NCBI GenBank assembly: GCA_029204225.1
Contig: CM055096.1
Location: forward strand, 40,357,215 to 40,421,214
DNA: 64,000 nucleotides
Direction of reading: 5' to 3'
Source: Diphasiastrum complanatum
Lineage: Eukaryota > Streptophyta > Lycopodiopsida > Lycopodiales > Lycopodiaceae
Under the pieces are notes generated by a model. It was not told where the DNA came from and searched no databases. It saw only the letters and a list, made by a program, of their open reading frames with translations. The translations under genes and the position numbers were made by a program. Below, piece after piece: positions 32,510 to 43,202 of this stretch (the stretch's first letter is position 1; every line of letters starts with the position of its first letter).

Positions 32510-34190
32510 ATTTTCGTATGCATATGTAGTCTGCTTCAAGCCATAAATGCATTTGTTTAACCACCGTACTTGAGTAGGGTGTTTGTTGTCAACAAAACCC
32601 TGTGGTTGCTTCATGTAAATTTTCTCCTTCATGTCTCCATGAAGGAAGGTTGTTTTTATATCACTTTACTAAATTTTGATATTGTATTTTGTTCCATACC
32701 CAAGTAATAGCTTGATACTAGACATTTTGACTATTGGTGAGAAGGTTTCAAGATAATCTATGTCATACTTTTGTGAGTATCCCTTCGCCACCAATCTTGT
32801 CTTATATCTAGCAATTGTTCCATTAGATCTAAGCTTTTTCTTATAGTCTTATTTGAAATATATCCACTTTCTACTATTTGGTAGCTCAATCAGTGTCCAG
32901 ACATTGTTTTTGCTCATGCACTCAGTTTTCTCTTCCATCGCTTTCTCCCAAGCGTCCTTTTTGGAGTTGTTAGGGCCTCTCGAATGAGCATGGTTCCTTA
33001 GTGAATCCACAAAATGCATGATCTTTAACATTGTGCGATTAGACACTTTCAATTAACTTTGTTGAAGGTTTTCAAATTTTGTTTGATCTTCTAAGCACCT
33101 GATGATGTTGTTCTTCTTCATTATGTGGCTGAATTTGAACATTTTCTTTTTGCAGTGCTTCTTCTTGTTCATCATGGTGTTCTTCGTCAATATTTTGAGG
33201 CTCTTCATTTATCCTGTTGTGATTTTGTTAGTCATTGCGTTCTCCCTCTCCAACCAAATATGGTTCTATGTCAAGAATTTTATATCCATCAAAATCAAGA
33301 GCACCAGGATAAGTGTTTTTATGAAATTTTACATCTCCACTTACAACCAACTTTTTGTTAGTTAGATTGTAAATTCTATATCCGCAAGATTCAAATGAAT
33401 AACCTACAAATATGCCTTGAATTGATTTCTCATACAATTTTGACCTTTTCACTTTTGGTATATGCATATAAGTAGCACTTTCAAATATCTTCAAATGTGA
33501 TAGATCTAGCTCCATGCTTATCAATAACTCATATGGTTTTTTATTCTTCATAGTTTACATTATAGTTCGATTCTATAGATACATTGTAGCTGCTTCTACC
33601 CAAAATGATTTGGGCACTTGGACATGGGCCATCATGTACTTAGCTGCTTCAACAAGGGTCCTATTATCCCTTTCTGCTATATTGTTATGCTGAGTGTATG
33701 GGATAGTATATTGATGTCCAAAATCCCTTGTCTTCACATAATTTCTTTAACTCGTTACTAGTGAACTATCCACCATTGGCTGATCTGAGAGTTTTCAGCT
33801 TTTTTTGTTTGTCTTTTCACATAGGCACTATATCTTTAAAGTCATCGAACACGTCATCTTTCGATTTTGAAATATATATGAGCATCAAGTGATTGATATC
33901 ATCAATGAAAGTTAAGAAATATTTCAAACTAGAAATCAAATTTGTCTGCATTGGACTACACACATCTAAGTGATTGACTTCCAAGATTTTGCTTGCTCTT
34001 CCATACTCGTGAGTAAAGGGAAAAGAGTGTTGTTTGCCTTTCATACATGTGTCACAAAAGATTGATACTTCTTGAAACTTTAAGGCCAATCACAATATTT
34101 GTTGCTCATCTTGTACAATGCCTTGGAATTCAGATGATACATTCTTTTATGCCATATATCGTCATCACTGCATATTCTTGCTTCTTCTTT
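32510..34190 (-). pseudogene. Decayed Copia gag-pre-integrase, integrase and RT
   Basis: Read leftward: DIWHKRMYHLNSKALYKMSN (integrase zinc start), FIDDINHLMLIYISKSKDD, YTQHNNIAERDNRTLVEAAK, the integrase C-terminus (LKIFESATYMHIPKVKRSKL, GIFVGYSFESCGYRIY), RT start (KAMEEKTECMSKNNVWTLIE) and RT up to IYGLKQ near 32530. Many stops and frameshifts. It has no LTR and joins Tat-3 gag near 34190. Confidence 0.85.
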
Positions 34191-34794
34191 ATTTCTGGCT
34201 CTGCACCTGGAGACTAAACATTTTTGTACAACACCTTCGACTTTTGAGGCTTTGGGCAATCTGCAGCAAGATGTCTTTCTCCTGAGCAGTTTGAACACAA
34301 TGGGAGATAGCTGATTAGTTGACGAGGCTCCGAGCAATCGGGTGAATAATGGCCCTGTGTGTCACAAGTATAACAGTTGCCCACCAACTTCTTCGGCGGT
34401 AGATTGACTGGTGCATAAACAGTCTTTTGATTTCATGTACAAAGCACTTTGGTCCAAATTTTGGTTTGGGCTGCAACGCTGGTGCAGCTGATCCTTGAAC
34501 ATAAAGGCAATGCTCCTCCTGATCAGTTTCATAAACATACAAAACATCTCCGTCTGCACTCTCAACATAAGAAACTTGTTTAACTTTACATTCATGGCTA
34601 GAGTGACCTGGAGCTCCGCATCTTATACACCAAATATTCGGATCAGAAGAAGGTGTCTTTTGTCGCTTATCTAATACTTCATATATCCGTACTTTTAAAT
34701 CTTGCATTTGCTTCAACAGATCTGAAATATTTTTCTTCCAAACTTTGTCAGTCTTTGGAGATGGTTCCTTGGAAGGCTTGATCTTCTTTTTCAT
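34191..34794 (-). pseudogene. Tat-3 gag C-terminus with three zinc knuckles
   Basis: Frame 34315-34794 starts Lys-rich and has CIRCGAPGHSSHEC (about 34584-34626). After a frameshift, CYTCDTQGHYSPDC (about 34337-34378) and CSNCSGERHLAADC (about 34258-34300) follow. All three fit CX2CX4HX4C. Multiple knuckles are unusual compared with the single knuckle of the other gag genes in this window. The N-terminal gag domain is missing or very short. Confidence 0.65.
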
Positions 34795-35670
34795 CTTTTT
34801 CTCCTAGACTCTTTTGATGATCTTGATAGATCTAACTCAAAAATGATGAAGTACTATATTTGGAATTCTCAGGCAAGTTGGCAAAGGTTCTGGTGAAGGA
34901 TCAAGAGTAATACTGTTATTTTTGCAAAAAAGAGTCTTTTTTTGACAAAAATAGATCAATATGACAACTGACCTTGGATTAACCTTCGTCCAACTTACTG
35001 ATTATCAAGAATAGTATGTTGGACTCTGACTCTAGCGAAGGTTCTTCTCAAAGAACTAATATTTTTACAAAAAGGTGTTAACTTTCCACAAAAGATTGCC
35101 AACAACTAGATGCACAATCACTTGGCCTTCTATTTTTGGTATTATTCTTTGCCGACCTGACAATAGATAGATCTGAATCACACCTATGTGCTAGAAAATG
35201 GGCGAAGATTCTTTTTTTGTTTTTTAGAGTTTTTGGTGGTTTTCTAATATTTTTTGTGGTTTTTGTTCTGTTTCTGCAACTAATTAACCTTCACCCTTCA
35301 AACTGAAAATTCTTTGCCATGAAGGCAATGTTGTCTGCAACTCGGTGAAGATTCTTTGCCAGGGAATAAGAAATTATCAAGACTGATGACAAATTTGCCT
35401 CCTCCTTCACCAAATTTGATAGAAATGAATGATTTTTGTTGTTTTCTCTGATTTCTCAAATCCAAATGGATTTTAAGAATTGTGATATGTATGGCTTTCC
35501 CTGATCAACAATCAAATTAGATTTCAAACAAGAAAATCCACCCAAATCAAGCAAGATCTCTCCCAATTTAAACCTAAATTGCAATTTTTACCCTATTATG
35601 CCAAAACAAGATGCCTAAATGCAAACTAACATTCATCCAAACATGCTAAAAACTGAAAAATTGGCATAGC
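34795..35670 (-). other. Tat-3 5' leader with repeated GCGAAGGTTCT motifs
   Basis: Non-coding. GCGAAGGTTCT, variants GCGAAGATTCT and GTGAAGATTCT, and the reverse form AACCTTC occur at about 34884, 34980, 35036, 35200, 35287 and 35345. Confidence 0.6.
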
Positions 35671-35688
35671 TCCCCGACAACGACACCA
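35671..35688 (-). other. Tat-3 primer binding site
   Basis: The minus strand reads TGGTGTCGTTGTCGGGGA, the Tat/Athila-type site (Asp-tRNA-like), one or two bases different from Tat-2. Confidence 0.75.
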
Positions 35689-35692
35689 AAAT

Positions 35693-35947
35693 TGTAGTGG
35701 GCATTCCCTATCCTACCCTCAACCCTAGATGCAAGCACACAAGCATCAAGGAGATGAAGCTAGTTGTCACGCGAAGGTTCGTTCCCATGAGAGCGATAGC
35801 ATATTTCATAATTCAGTATGTGCAAATGATTCACATCTAACAGTGAGATCCATTAACACTAAGCATTAACACTACATCCATTAACACTAATCCACAACGA
35901 TGATAGAGACTTACTCTTCTCTCTCTCCCTTTCTCTCTCACAAAAAG
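35693..35947 (-). repeat. Tat-3 5' LTR fragment
   Basis: It starts (plus strand) TGTAGTGGGC next to the primer site, so the LTR ends ...CTACA on the minus strand. It is cut at 35947 by the chromovirus LTR. It includes another CGCGAAGGTTCG near 35774. Confidence 0.55.
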
Positions 35948-36466
35948 TGTTATATCCATGGCCAATAAGTAGGATTCAGTATACTCCTAGACTTGGATAC
36001 ACGATACTCCAGTAAATCAAGCTGTTAGTTATGCCATGTTATACTGGATGTGACCCGAAAGTAACTAATATCCTTGTGAAGTCCAGAATACACTAAATGG
36101 AATTTAGACAAGGTATGAGATAGTGTATGCATGTGTAGAGTTATCAATAGCAATTCTATGAATAGGTGGTCCATGCTTAGGACTCTATTCTAGGTGAATC
36201 TATATATAGGAAACTTAGGGTTATGCATGGCTATGTGCCCAAGTTGCTTTTGGCTCTATATATTGAGGCCAAACTCGCCTACTCCTCATTGTGATCATGG
36301 ATTCAATGCCAGGGTTTCACTCTACCTTCATGCTTCTTATTCTTTGGCTAGGAGGTGAAGCTTCTAGAGTTGATTGGTTGCTTCTACTTGGTTGGGTGGT
36401 TGCTCCATAGTGTGTTTTCCATTGTGTTTTGTCTTGTAAGCAGGATCTTAGGGAGCTTCCCTTACA
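35948..36466 (+). repeat. Chromovirus 5' LTR
   Basis: TGTTATATCC... to ...CTTCCCTTACA, 519 bp. It aligns to the minus-strand LTR at 645-1068 over most of its length, which places both copies in one family. Confidence 0.85.
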
Positions 36467-36479
36467 GTGATATCAGAGC
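36467..36479 (+). other. Chromovirus primer binding site
   Basis: GTGATATCAGAGC follows the LTR; it is the initiator-Met site TGGTATCAGAGC with two changes. Confidence 0.75.
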
Positions 36480-36835
36480 AAGGCTTACGAAGATTGGAGA
36501 AATGGAGAAGGGCTACCTTTCGTCAAAATTTCAGATTGGATCTTTTCTTCCAAGGTGGATAGCAAGGGTGCAAGTGGGTGTACTATTCCAGTTTCAATTT
36601 GCATGTTGCTAAGATCCGTTATTCTTGGAAGTTTTTGTGGTTTTATGGAGAATTGTCCTTGAAGGCCAATCTGTGAGCTTTTTTGGAGCTTTTTCTTGTG
36701 TAGATCAAATCTTTGGTAGATCTGAATTTTCCAGCAAGTGTACTTTCGTTTTAGGGTTTATTAATGATGAAATTAATGATGCATGCCGGTTCTCTCCAAT
36801 GATTTATGATTCTAGACTATGTTTTTGTTAGCAAC
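36480..36835 (+). mobile_element. Chromovirus leader, cut by Tat-1
   Basis: Internal sequence after the primer site. No gag is recognised before Tat-1 inserts at GTTTT. A short continuation (52676-52745) may follow Tat-1. Confidence 0.55.
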
Positions 36836-37340
36836 TGTGCTAACACACAGAAAATAAAAATAATAATAAAACTTCGTGGCATGCGTTTTGTAAGACCACG
36901 TATGAGTATTTGTCAATAAACTTCAAGCCATGGCATGTGTTTTGTAAGTCCATGAGTAGAAGCTTAAATAATAATAAAATAGCTTAAACTGAGATTTAGA
37001 ACTTAGACTTAGGAAACTTAAGATTAGAAATATTTTATCTTAAGTTGTCCTAAGTTAAGAAAATTGAAATTCTAAATCCTAAGTTAGAAGTTCTAGAAAG
37101 GCTAGAAACAGATTAGTCCCATAAGTTAGTAGACACTTATGGAAGACCCTCCTTGCCATAAAAGGAGAGGTATTTGCATTGTAAATGACACTTTTGAGAT
37201 TAAGCTATCTTGCTCTCTATTTTGGATAATTATCATTCTATTTCATTTGTGTTCCCCTTGTAAAGGTGCATAGCTTGAGAGAAGGTGCTCCGACCTCCTC
37301 TTGCCTCCTTTTCATCGATTTTATTGTGGCATGTTCATTA
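36836..37340 (+). repeat. Tat-1 5' LTR, 3' end deleted
   Basis: It matches 51869-52382 closely, up to GTGGCATGTTCATTA. There the left copy jumps into gag leader sequence. Confidence 0.88.
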
Positions 37341-37989
37341 CATTCAGAATACTTCTTCAGAATTCGCGAGTACTACAGTTAGATTTATCTGCCTCTCCAT
37401 GATTTCTCAGCCTGTCCGCGAATTCTATAACAATCAGAAAGACCAATTTTTATTCTACACTATCCATTCTGCAAGCAAACTACCCTTTTTGTCAAGTACA
37501 ATTTTGCCCTACTACTCTGTATTCTGCATCATGTCTCGTGACTGTGCTGAATCTTCTAACCTGACTCCTCCACAAATGGAACGAAGAATTCCACATATCG
37601 ATGCACCAAAGTACGATGGCAAATCTGACCCAATCTAATTTTTCCAAGACTTTGATAATGCATGCTGTTTTTATGGAGATACCTCTGAAACTGAAAAGCT
37701 TCGCCTATTTTCCATGGTACTCTATGGCACCGCCAAGGAGTGGTACTTGAATCTCGAAACTCCTGATCTTGCTTCTTGGACCACCCTCAAGGACGCTCTC
37801 ATCAAGCGTTTCAAACCATCTAAACTGACTCAGAGCCCGTTCATTCAAATTACTCATATCAAGATGCGTCACGAAGAGTCTGTTCGAAACTACATTTTCG
37901 TCCTAAGTCTGATAATATTGCTCACTCTTCTAAAATTCTACATCAAATGGAAACTTGGCAAAAAGCTCAACAATCACATATGGATAAAC

Positions 37990-38642
37990 TGTGAAAAATT
38001 GTCAACTAGTAGTATTTTCCTAACTTGAGATTTTGTAGGCCTATGGCCAAATAAAAGTTAGAGATAGGTTCATACATGTATGTAGAGGCCCAAAGTATGT
38101 GTACACTACTTTTGAGGTCACATTAATTAGAGGAGGTCGAGTGTGGAGCTCTTCTATTGGCTCATAATTTGGTGCATTCCTATTTGACCAAATTTCTAGG
38201 TATATGGGTGAATCCTATTGGACCCCAATTTTAGCCTATCATAAGACAAGTGGCCAAGAGGCACTATGGCTGCTGTAAATAGCCATCTCCACGAGTATGT
38301 ACACATCTCATTTTCATTCTATTGAATGAATGTTATGCTCTTTGAAGGTCCATCTTCTTCTCTCTCACTTTTTTGTTCATATCTTGCATTCTAGCCACTA
38401 GAATTGTGATTTCTTTGTTGCTATGGCTTCACACGTGTGAAATGCAGGTTGTAGGCTCTGAAGTACGGACAGGGACAGCAAGTTTCTGTTTGTGGAAGCT
38501 TATGATCAGATTTTGATGTTTAGTTGATGTTTAGTATGCTTAACATCACAATTTCTATCATTTTTTCAATCTAGATGTGCATAACTTCCATGGCCAAGAT
38601 CTTTATGAAACTTTAGCATCTTTTGGATCTGAGTTTTTCACA
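37990..38642 (+). repeat. Copia-3 5' LTR
   Basis: TGTGAAAAATTG to TTTTTCACA. Palindrome CACACGTGTG at 38430-38439. Confidence 0.95.
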
Positions 38643-38654
38643 TGGTATCAGAGC
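38643..38654 (+). other. Copia-3 primer binding site
   Basis: TGGTATCAGAGC immediately follows the 5' LTR and matches initiator-Met tRNA. Confidence 0.95.
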
Positions 38655-39251
38655 ATTAGGCGGCCAAATGTGCAGGTTTTGCCAGATTTAGAAGAGATTT
38701 GTGGGCGAGTTTGCTTTTGTAGCATTCCAATCAAGTTTCTAGCTAAAAATCTTGTTGATTTATGTGTAGAAATTGGATCTTTGTGATCAAAACATCATTT
38801 GTATGCATTTCAATTGAAGTAGGGCGAATTCCCTCTGTACTTATCAGAATAAGGAGACAAAAATTGTTTTGGAAAGAGGGAGATGCAAGATCCAACAAGA
38901 TCCTATTAGTTTTCCATTCTAGCATATAGTTTTTTGATTCAATTTCTTGCTTCTTCATGTCAAAAACTTCAAAATTGATGTAACCCTCTGATTTTCAGTT
39001 TGCTGAATGATTCAAGAGTGTATTTCAATCTTAGGAGTGAGGGAAAAGCAAGTATATTGAGGTTTGGTCTTGGTTTGATCAAGAAATCATAAAACTAGTG
39101 GCTAAAATTAAGGAAAAAGTGAGGAAAAGAGAGAAAAAGTAAGGTTTTAGGTTCCAAATCTTTGTGATTTCTTCTTGTGTTTCATTTGTTGATTCAAGAG
39201 AGTGCTTAGTGCATTGGAACAAGTCAAAGATCAGAGATCAATCATTGCAAC
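38655..39251 (+). other. Copia-3 5' leader
   Basis: About 600 bp without a gag-like frame, leading to the gag ATG at 39252 (context CAACATGGC). Confidence 0.8.
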
Positions 39252-42200
39252 ATGGCTACAAATGGAGGCTACATGTTGGAAAGCAATGATAGGCTTACCT
39301 CCCTCAACTATTCTACTTGGAAAGTAAGGATGGAGTCTTTGCTTGAGATGAATGAGTTGATGGATATTGTTGTAGGTGTGGAGGAGAGACCTTTGGCACC
39401 TCAAGAACAATTGAGGTATGACAAGAGGGCAAAGAAAGCCCTTCACATGATCAAGATGAATGTGACAAATGAGCTTATCAAAGAGGTTGGTAAGTGCACA
39501 TCATCTAGTGAAGCTTGGGAAGCCTTGAAGAAGGTTTATGAATCCAAGTCTACTTCTAGAGTGTTGACTTTAAGAAGGCAAATCTTTTCTTGTATGCAAA
39601 AGAAGAGTGAGAATGGACATGCTTTTGTTTTGAGAGTTAAAGCATTGAATGATGAGTTAGCATGCATTAATGATGGCATAAATAATGAGGAGCTTGTTCA
39701 AGTGATTCTCAATGGCTTGTTGGATGATCATGCTAATCTTGTTCAAAGTTATGCTATCCAAAAATGTTTACCAAGTGTTGGAGACTTGCAAGAGGTCTTG
39801 TTGGCTGAAGAATTCAGGTTGCAAGCAAGAGTGGGAGCATCTTCTACATCTCAAGGAGGAGAAGAGGAGGCAATGTTCTCTAAAGGCAAGTTCAAGGGCA
39901 AAGGTAAAAGCAATTGGTCTAAAGGGCAAGACCAAGGTGAGCACTCTACTTTTGGCAAAAAGAAGGATAGATCTAAGCTAAAATGTTTCTATTGTGGAGT
40001 CAAAGGGCATTTTGCTAGTGATTGTTTTAAGAAAAAGAGGGATCAAGGGGAAAAGCAAACCAATCTAACTATTGATGAGGGTGGGGATGAGCTTCTTTCA
40101 AATGATGCTTTTGTTATGTCATCTTGCTTGTTGGCTAATCATGGAGACATTGATCCTTGGTGGATTGATAGTGGAGCCACTTCTCATATGACATATCATA
40201 AAGAGTATTTTTCATCTTTAATGGCATTTGATGGTGATAGGAAGGTAATCTATACCGCAAATGATGGTGAGTGTGCAATCAAGGGGATTGGCACAATTCC
40301 TATTTCACTTTCTACAAATAGGAATATAGAATTGAAAGATGTTTTGCTCATTCCATCCATTACCAAGAACTTACTTAGTGTAAGCCAAATGCTTGACAAA
40401 GGATTCAAAGTTGAGTTTGATGGTGATGCTTGCTTGATCAAAAAGGGGTGTAGTATCATTGCAAAAGGGAAAAGGCAAGGGAAATTGTTCAAGCTTGATG
40501 CATGTGTTGTTGCTAACCAAGTTGGATGCATGGCAAATGAACAAATGTCAATTCAAGAGGTATGGCATAAAAGGATGGGACATCTCAACTACAAGGCCTT
40601 GGAGGTAATAGCCAAAAAGGAGGTAGTAAGGGGACTTCCCAAGTCTCTTACTTGCTTGAATCATGTTTGTGAAGAATGTGCTTTGTCTAAATCACATAGA
40701 TTGCCATATACTAGATCTATATCTAGATCTAAGATGCCTTTTTCTCTCTTGCATTCGGATATTCATGGTGTTACTACAATTAGCAATGGAGGTGCTAAGA
40801 TGTATGTAACTTTCATTGATGATTTTAGTAGATTTTGTTGGGTTTATCTACTAAAGAGCAAGGATGAGGTGTTTGATGTGTTTGTCAAGTTCAAAGTTGC
40901 TATTGAGACTCAATTTACAACCAAAATCAAATGCTTGAGGAGCGACAATGGTGGTGAATACATTTCTAACAAATTCAAAGCCTTTTGCGATGAGCATGGG
41001 ATCAAGAGGGAGTACACATGTCCAAGAACACCACAACAAAATGGAGTGGCCGAGAGGAAGAATAGAACCTTGTGTGAGAGTGCAAAGGCAATGAGATTGA
41101 ATGCTAATCTTCCTAAACCTTTTTGGAGTGATGCTTTGTTGTGTGCAAATTTCCTATGCAATAGATGGCCAAGTGTTGTATTGGAAGGAAAAACCCCTTT
41201 TGAAGCTTTGTTTGGTACGAAGCCTAATGTCAAGTTTCTAAGAACTTTTGGATGCATTTGCTACTTCAACATTACTCTTGATGATAGAACTAAGGAGGAT
41301 CCATCTTCAAGAAAGGGCATTTTTGTTGGTTATAGTGAAGTAAGCAAAGCATATAGGATTTATGTTCCTTCAATCAAGAAAGTGTTCACAAGTAGGGATG
41401 TCATTTTTGATGAAGGTAACATTCCAAAAGTTGTTTCAAGTGATGATGGTGTTGTTGCAACTAATGTGCTTGATGACAATGGAGTTGATGACACATTGGA
41501 TGTGGATGTTGAAGAAGCCTCTTCAAGTCAAATTCCAAGGAGAACTCCAAGGCATAAAGTGAAACCCTCAAGGCTCACTTATGATGGCAAAGGTAAGCAA
41601 GTGGTGGATGGATCCAACTATGCTTTCCTAACTTCTTTTGATGTACCTTCATGTGTAGATGAAGCAAGGCAAGAAGAGGAATGGATCCAAGCAATGGATC
41701 TTGAGTTTGAAGCACTTATGAAGAACAACACATGGAGATTGGTGGAGCTTCCAAAGGGCAAAAGTGCAATTGGATGCAAATGGATCTTCAAGGTAAAGAC
41801 AAATCAAGATGGATCTATCAACAAGTTGAAGGCAAGGTTGGTGGCTAAAGGTTATGCTCAAGAGCATGGCATTGACTATGAGGAAACCTTTGCACCCGTG
41901 GCAAAGATGGTGAGCATAAGAGTAATCATTTCCCTTGCAACTCTTTATGGATGGGATCTTTGGCAATTAGACATTTCTAATGCTTTCTTGAATGGTGATC
42001 TTGAAGAGGAAGTCTACATGGAGCAACCCGAGAGCTATGTTTCTCATAGCAAGCCTAATCATGTGTGTTTTCTACAAAAAAGTTTGTATGGTCTTAAGCA
42101 AGCACCAAGGAGTTGGTATGCTAGGCTTAACTCTTTTCTACTTTCTCAAAACTTCACTATGAGTGAGTATGATCATTCATTTTACTTTAGAATTAGTGCT

Positions 42201-43202
42201 AATGATGTTACAATCCTTCTAATTTATGTGGATGACATTATTTTAAGTGGAGGGAACAAGGAAGATATAGAAGATATCAAGAAAGCACTAAAAAAGGAAT
42301 TTGAAGTGCATGATCTTGGTCTTTTGAGCTATATCTTAGGAATAGAAGTAATTAGAACTTCTCAAATCACTTTTATTTCACAAGAGAAGTATGCTATTTC
42401 TATTCTCAATAGATTTCATATGGTAGATGCAAATCCTATTGATACACCTATGGAATCACATGTAAAGCTAACTATAAGAGGTAATGAAAGATCCTTCGAG
42501 GACATTACTCTCTATAGGAAGCTAATAGGTTCTCTTATATATCTAACCATCACAAGACCTGATTTATCTTATTGTGTTGGTAGATTAAGCCAATTCATGC
42601 AAGATCCTAGCATAGAACATTGGAAACTAGGAAAGAGGATCTTGAGATACATCTCGGGAACAAAAGATTTTGGCATTGTTTATAGAGGCTCATCACCTAA
42701 CTTATTTGGTTTTTCAGATTCAGATTTTGCAGGAGACCTTATGGATAGAAAATCCATAAATGCACATGCTATTTTCATAGGTGATGGAGCTATCTCATGG
42801 ATGTCGAAGAAACAAGCAACTATATCACTTTCTTCTAGTGAGGCCGAGTACAAAGCTTTGACATCATGCACAAAGGAGATGGTGTGGATCAAGAGGATGA
42901 TTATGGAGCTTCATTTGCTGGATTTTTCAGAGAGTCCAATCATCTTTTGTGACAACCTTTCAGCCCAAAGTCTAGCAAGCAATCCGGTTTTCCATGCAAG
43001 GAGCAAACATATCGAGGTGGCTTACCATTTTGTGAGAGAACAAGTGTTGGCAAAAGAGATCAAGCTTGAACATGTCCCATCAAAGGAATGTGTGGCTGAT
43101 ATCTTTACCAAAGCATTGGGAAAGGACTTATTTTTCAAGCATAGAACAAGTCTTGGTGTACTTTCTAAATCTATGCTAAAACTAGTTGAAGAGGGAGTGT
43201 GA
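39252..43202 (+). CDS. Copia-3 gag-pol polyprotein
   Basis: 1316 codons without a stop, the normal length for a plant Copia. Gag 1-240; zinc knuckle CFYCGVKGHFASDC at 245-258; protease WWIDSGATSHMT at 303-314; integrase HHCC (WHKRMGHLNY; CEECALSKSH) and D,D,E core (HSDIHG; LRSDNGGEY; PQQNGVAERKNR) at about 435-610; integrase end GIFVGYSEVSKAYRIY; RT from GCKWIFKVKTNQDG with the catalytic YVDD at 992 (LLIYVDDIILSGG); RNase H SDSDFAGD near 1155, SSSEAEYKAL and CDNLSAQSLASNPVFHARSK. All catalytic residues I can check are in place. The TGA stop lies 2 bases into the 3' LTR, so the last codons overlap the polypurine tract. Gag is close to that of Copia-2, making this a candidate helper. Confidence 0.97.
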   Translation: MATNGGYMLESNDRLTSLNYSTWKVRMESLLEMNELMDIVVGVEERPLAPQEQLRYDKRAKKALHMIKMNVTNELIKEVGKCTSSSEAWEALKKVYESKSTSRVLTLRRQIFSCMQKKSENGHAFVLRVKALNDELACINDGINNEELVQVILNGLLDDHANLVQSYAIQKCLPSVGDLQEVLLAEEFRLQARVGASSTSQGGEEEAMFSKGKFKGKGKSNWSKGQDQGEHSTFGKKKDRSKLKCFYCGVKGHFASDCFKKKRDQGEKQTNLTIDEGGDELLSNDAFVMSSCLLANHGDIDPWWIDSGATSHMTYHKEYFSSLMAFDGDRKVIYTANDGECAIKGIGTIPISLSTNRNIELKDVLLIPSITKNLLSVSQMLDKGFKVEFDGDACLIKKGCSIIAKGKRQGKLFKLDACVVANQVGCMANEQMSIQEVWHKRMGHLNYKALEVIAKKEVVRGLPKSLTCLNHVCEECALSKSHRLPYTRSISRSKMPFSLLHSDIHGVTTISNGGAKMYVTFIDDFSRFCWVYLLKSKDEVFDVFVKFKVAIETQFTTKIKCLRSDNGGEYISNKFKAFCDEHGIKREYTCPRTPQQNGVAERKNRTLCESAKAMRLNANLPKPFWSDALLCANFLCNRWPSVVLEGKTPFEALFGTKPNVKFLRTFGCICYFNITLDDRTKEDPSSRKGIFVGYSEVSKAYRIYVPSIKKVFTSRDVIFDEGNIPKVVSSDDGVVATNVLDDNGVDDTLDVDVEEASSSQIPRRTPRHKVKPSRLTYDGKGKQVVDGSNYAFLTSFDVPSCVDEARQEEEWIQAMDLEFEALMKNNTWRLVELPKGKSAIGCKWIFKVKTNQDGSINKLKARLVAKGYAQEHGIDYEETFAPVAKMVSIRVIISLATLYGWDLWQLDISNAFLNGDLEEEVYMEQPESYVSHSKPNHVCFLQKSLYGLKQAPRSWYARLNSFLLSQNFTMSEYDHSFYFRISANDVTILLIYVDDIILSGGNKEDIEDIKKALKKEFEVHDLGLLSYILGIEVIRTSQITFISQEKYAISILNRFHMVDANPIDTPMESHVKLTIRGNERSFEDITLYRKLIGSLIYLTITRPDLSYCVGRLSQFMQDPSIEHWKLGKRILRYISGTKDFGIVYRGSSPNLFGFSDSDFAGDLMDRKSINAHAIFIGDGAISWMSKKQATISLSSSEAEYKALTSCTKEMVWIKRMIMELHLLDFSESPIIFCDNLSAQSLASNPVFHARSKHIEVAYHFVREQVLAKEIKLEHVPSKECVADIFTKALGKDLFFKHRTSLGVLSKSMLKLVEEGV
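43188..43197 (+). other. Copia-3 polypurine tract
   Basis: GAAGAGGGAG abuts the 3' LTR. The same tract is used by Copia-0 and Copia-2. Confidence 0.9.

Noticed and set aside
6660-38654. TGGTATCAGAGC stretches as tRNA genes
   Set aside because: They are 12-13 base primer sites next to LTRs; no cloverleaf surrounds them.
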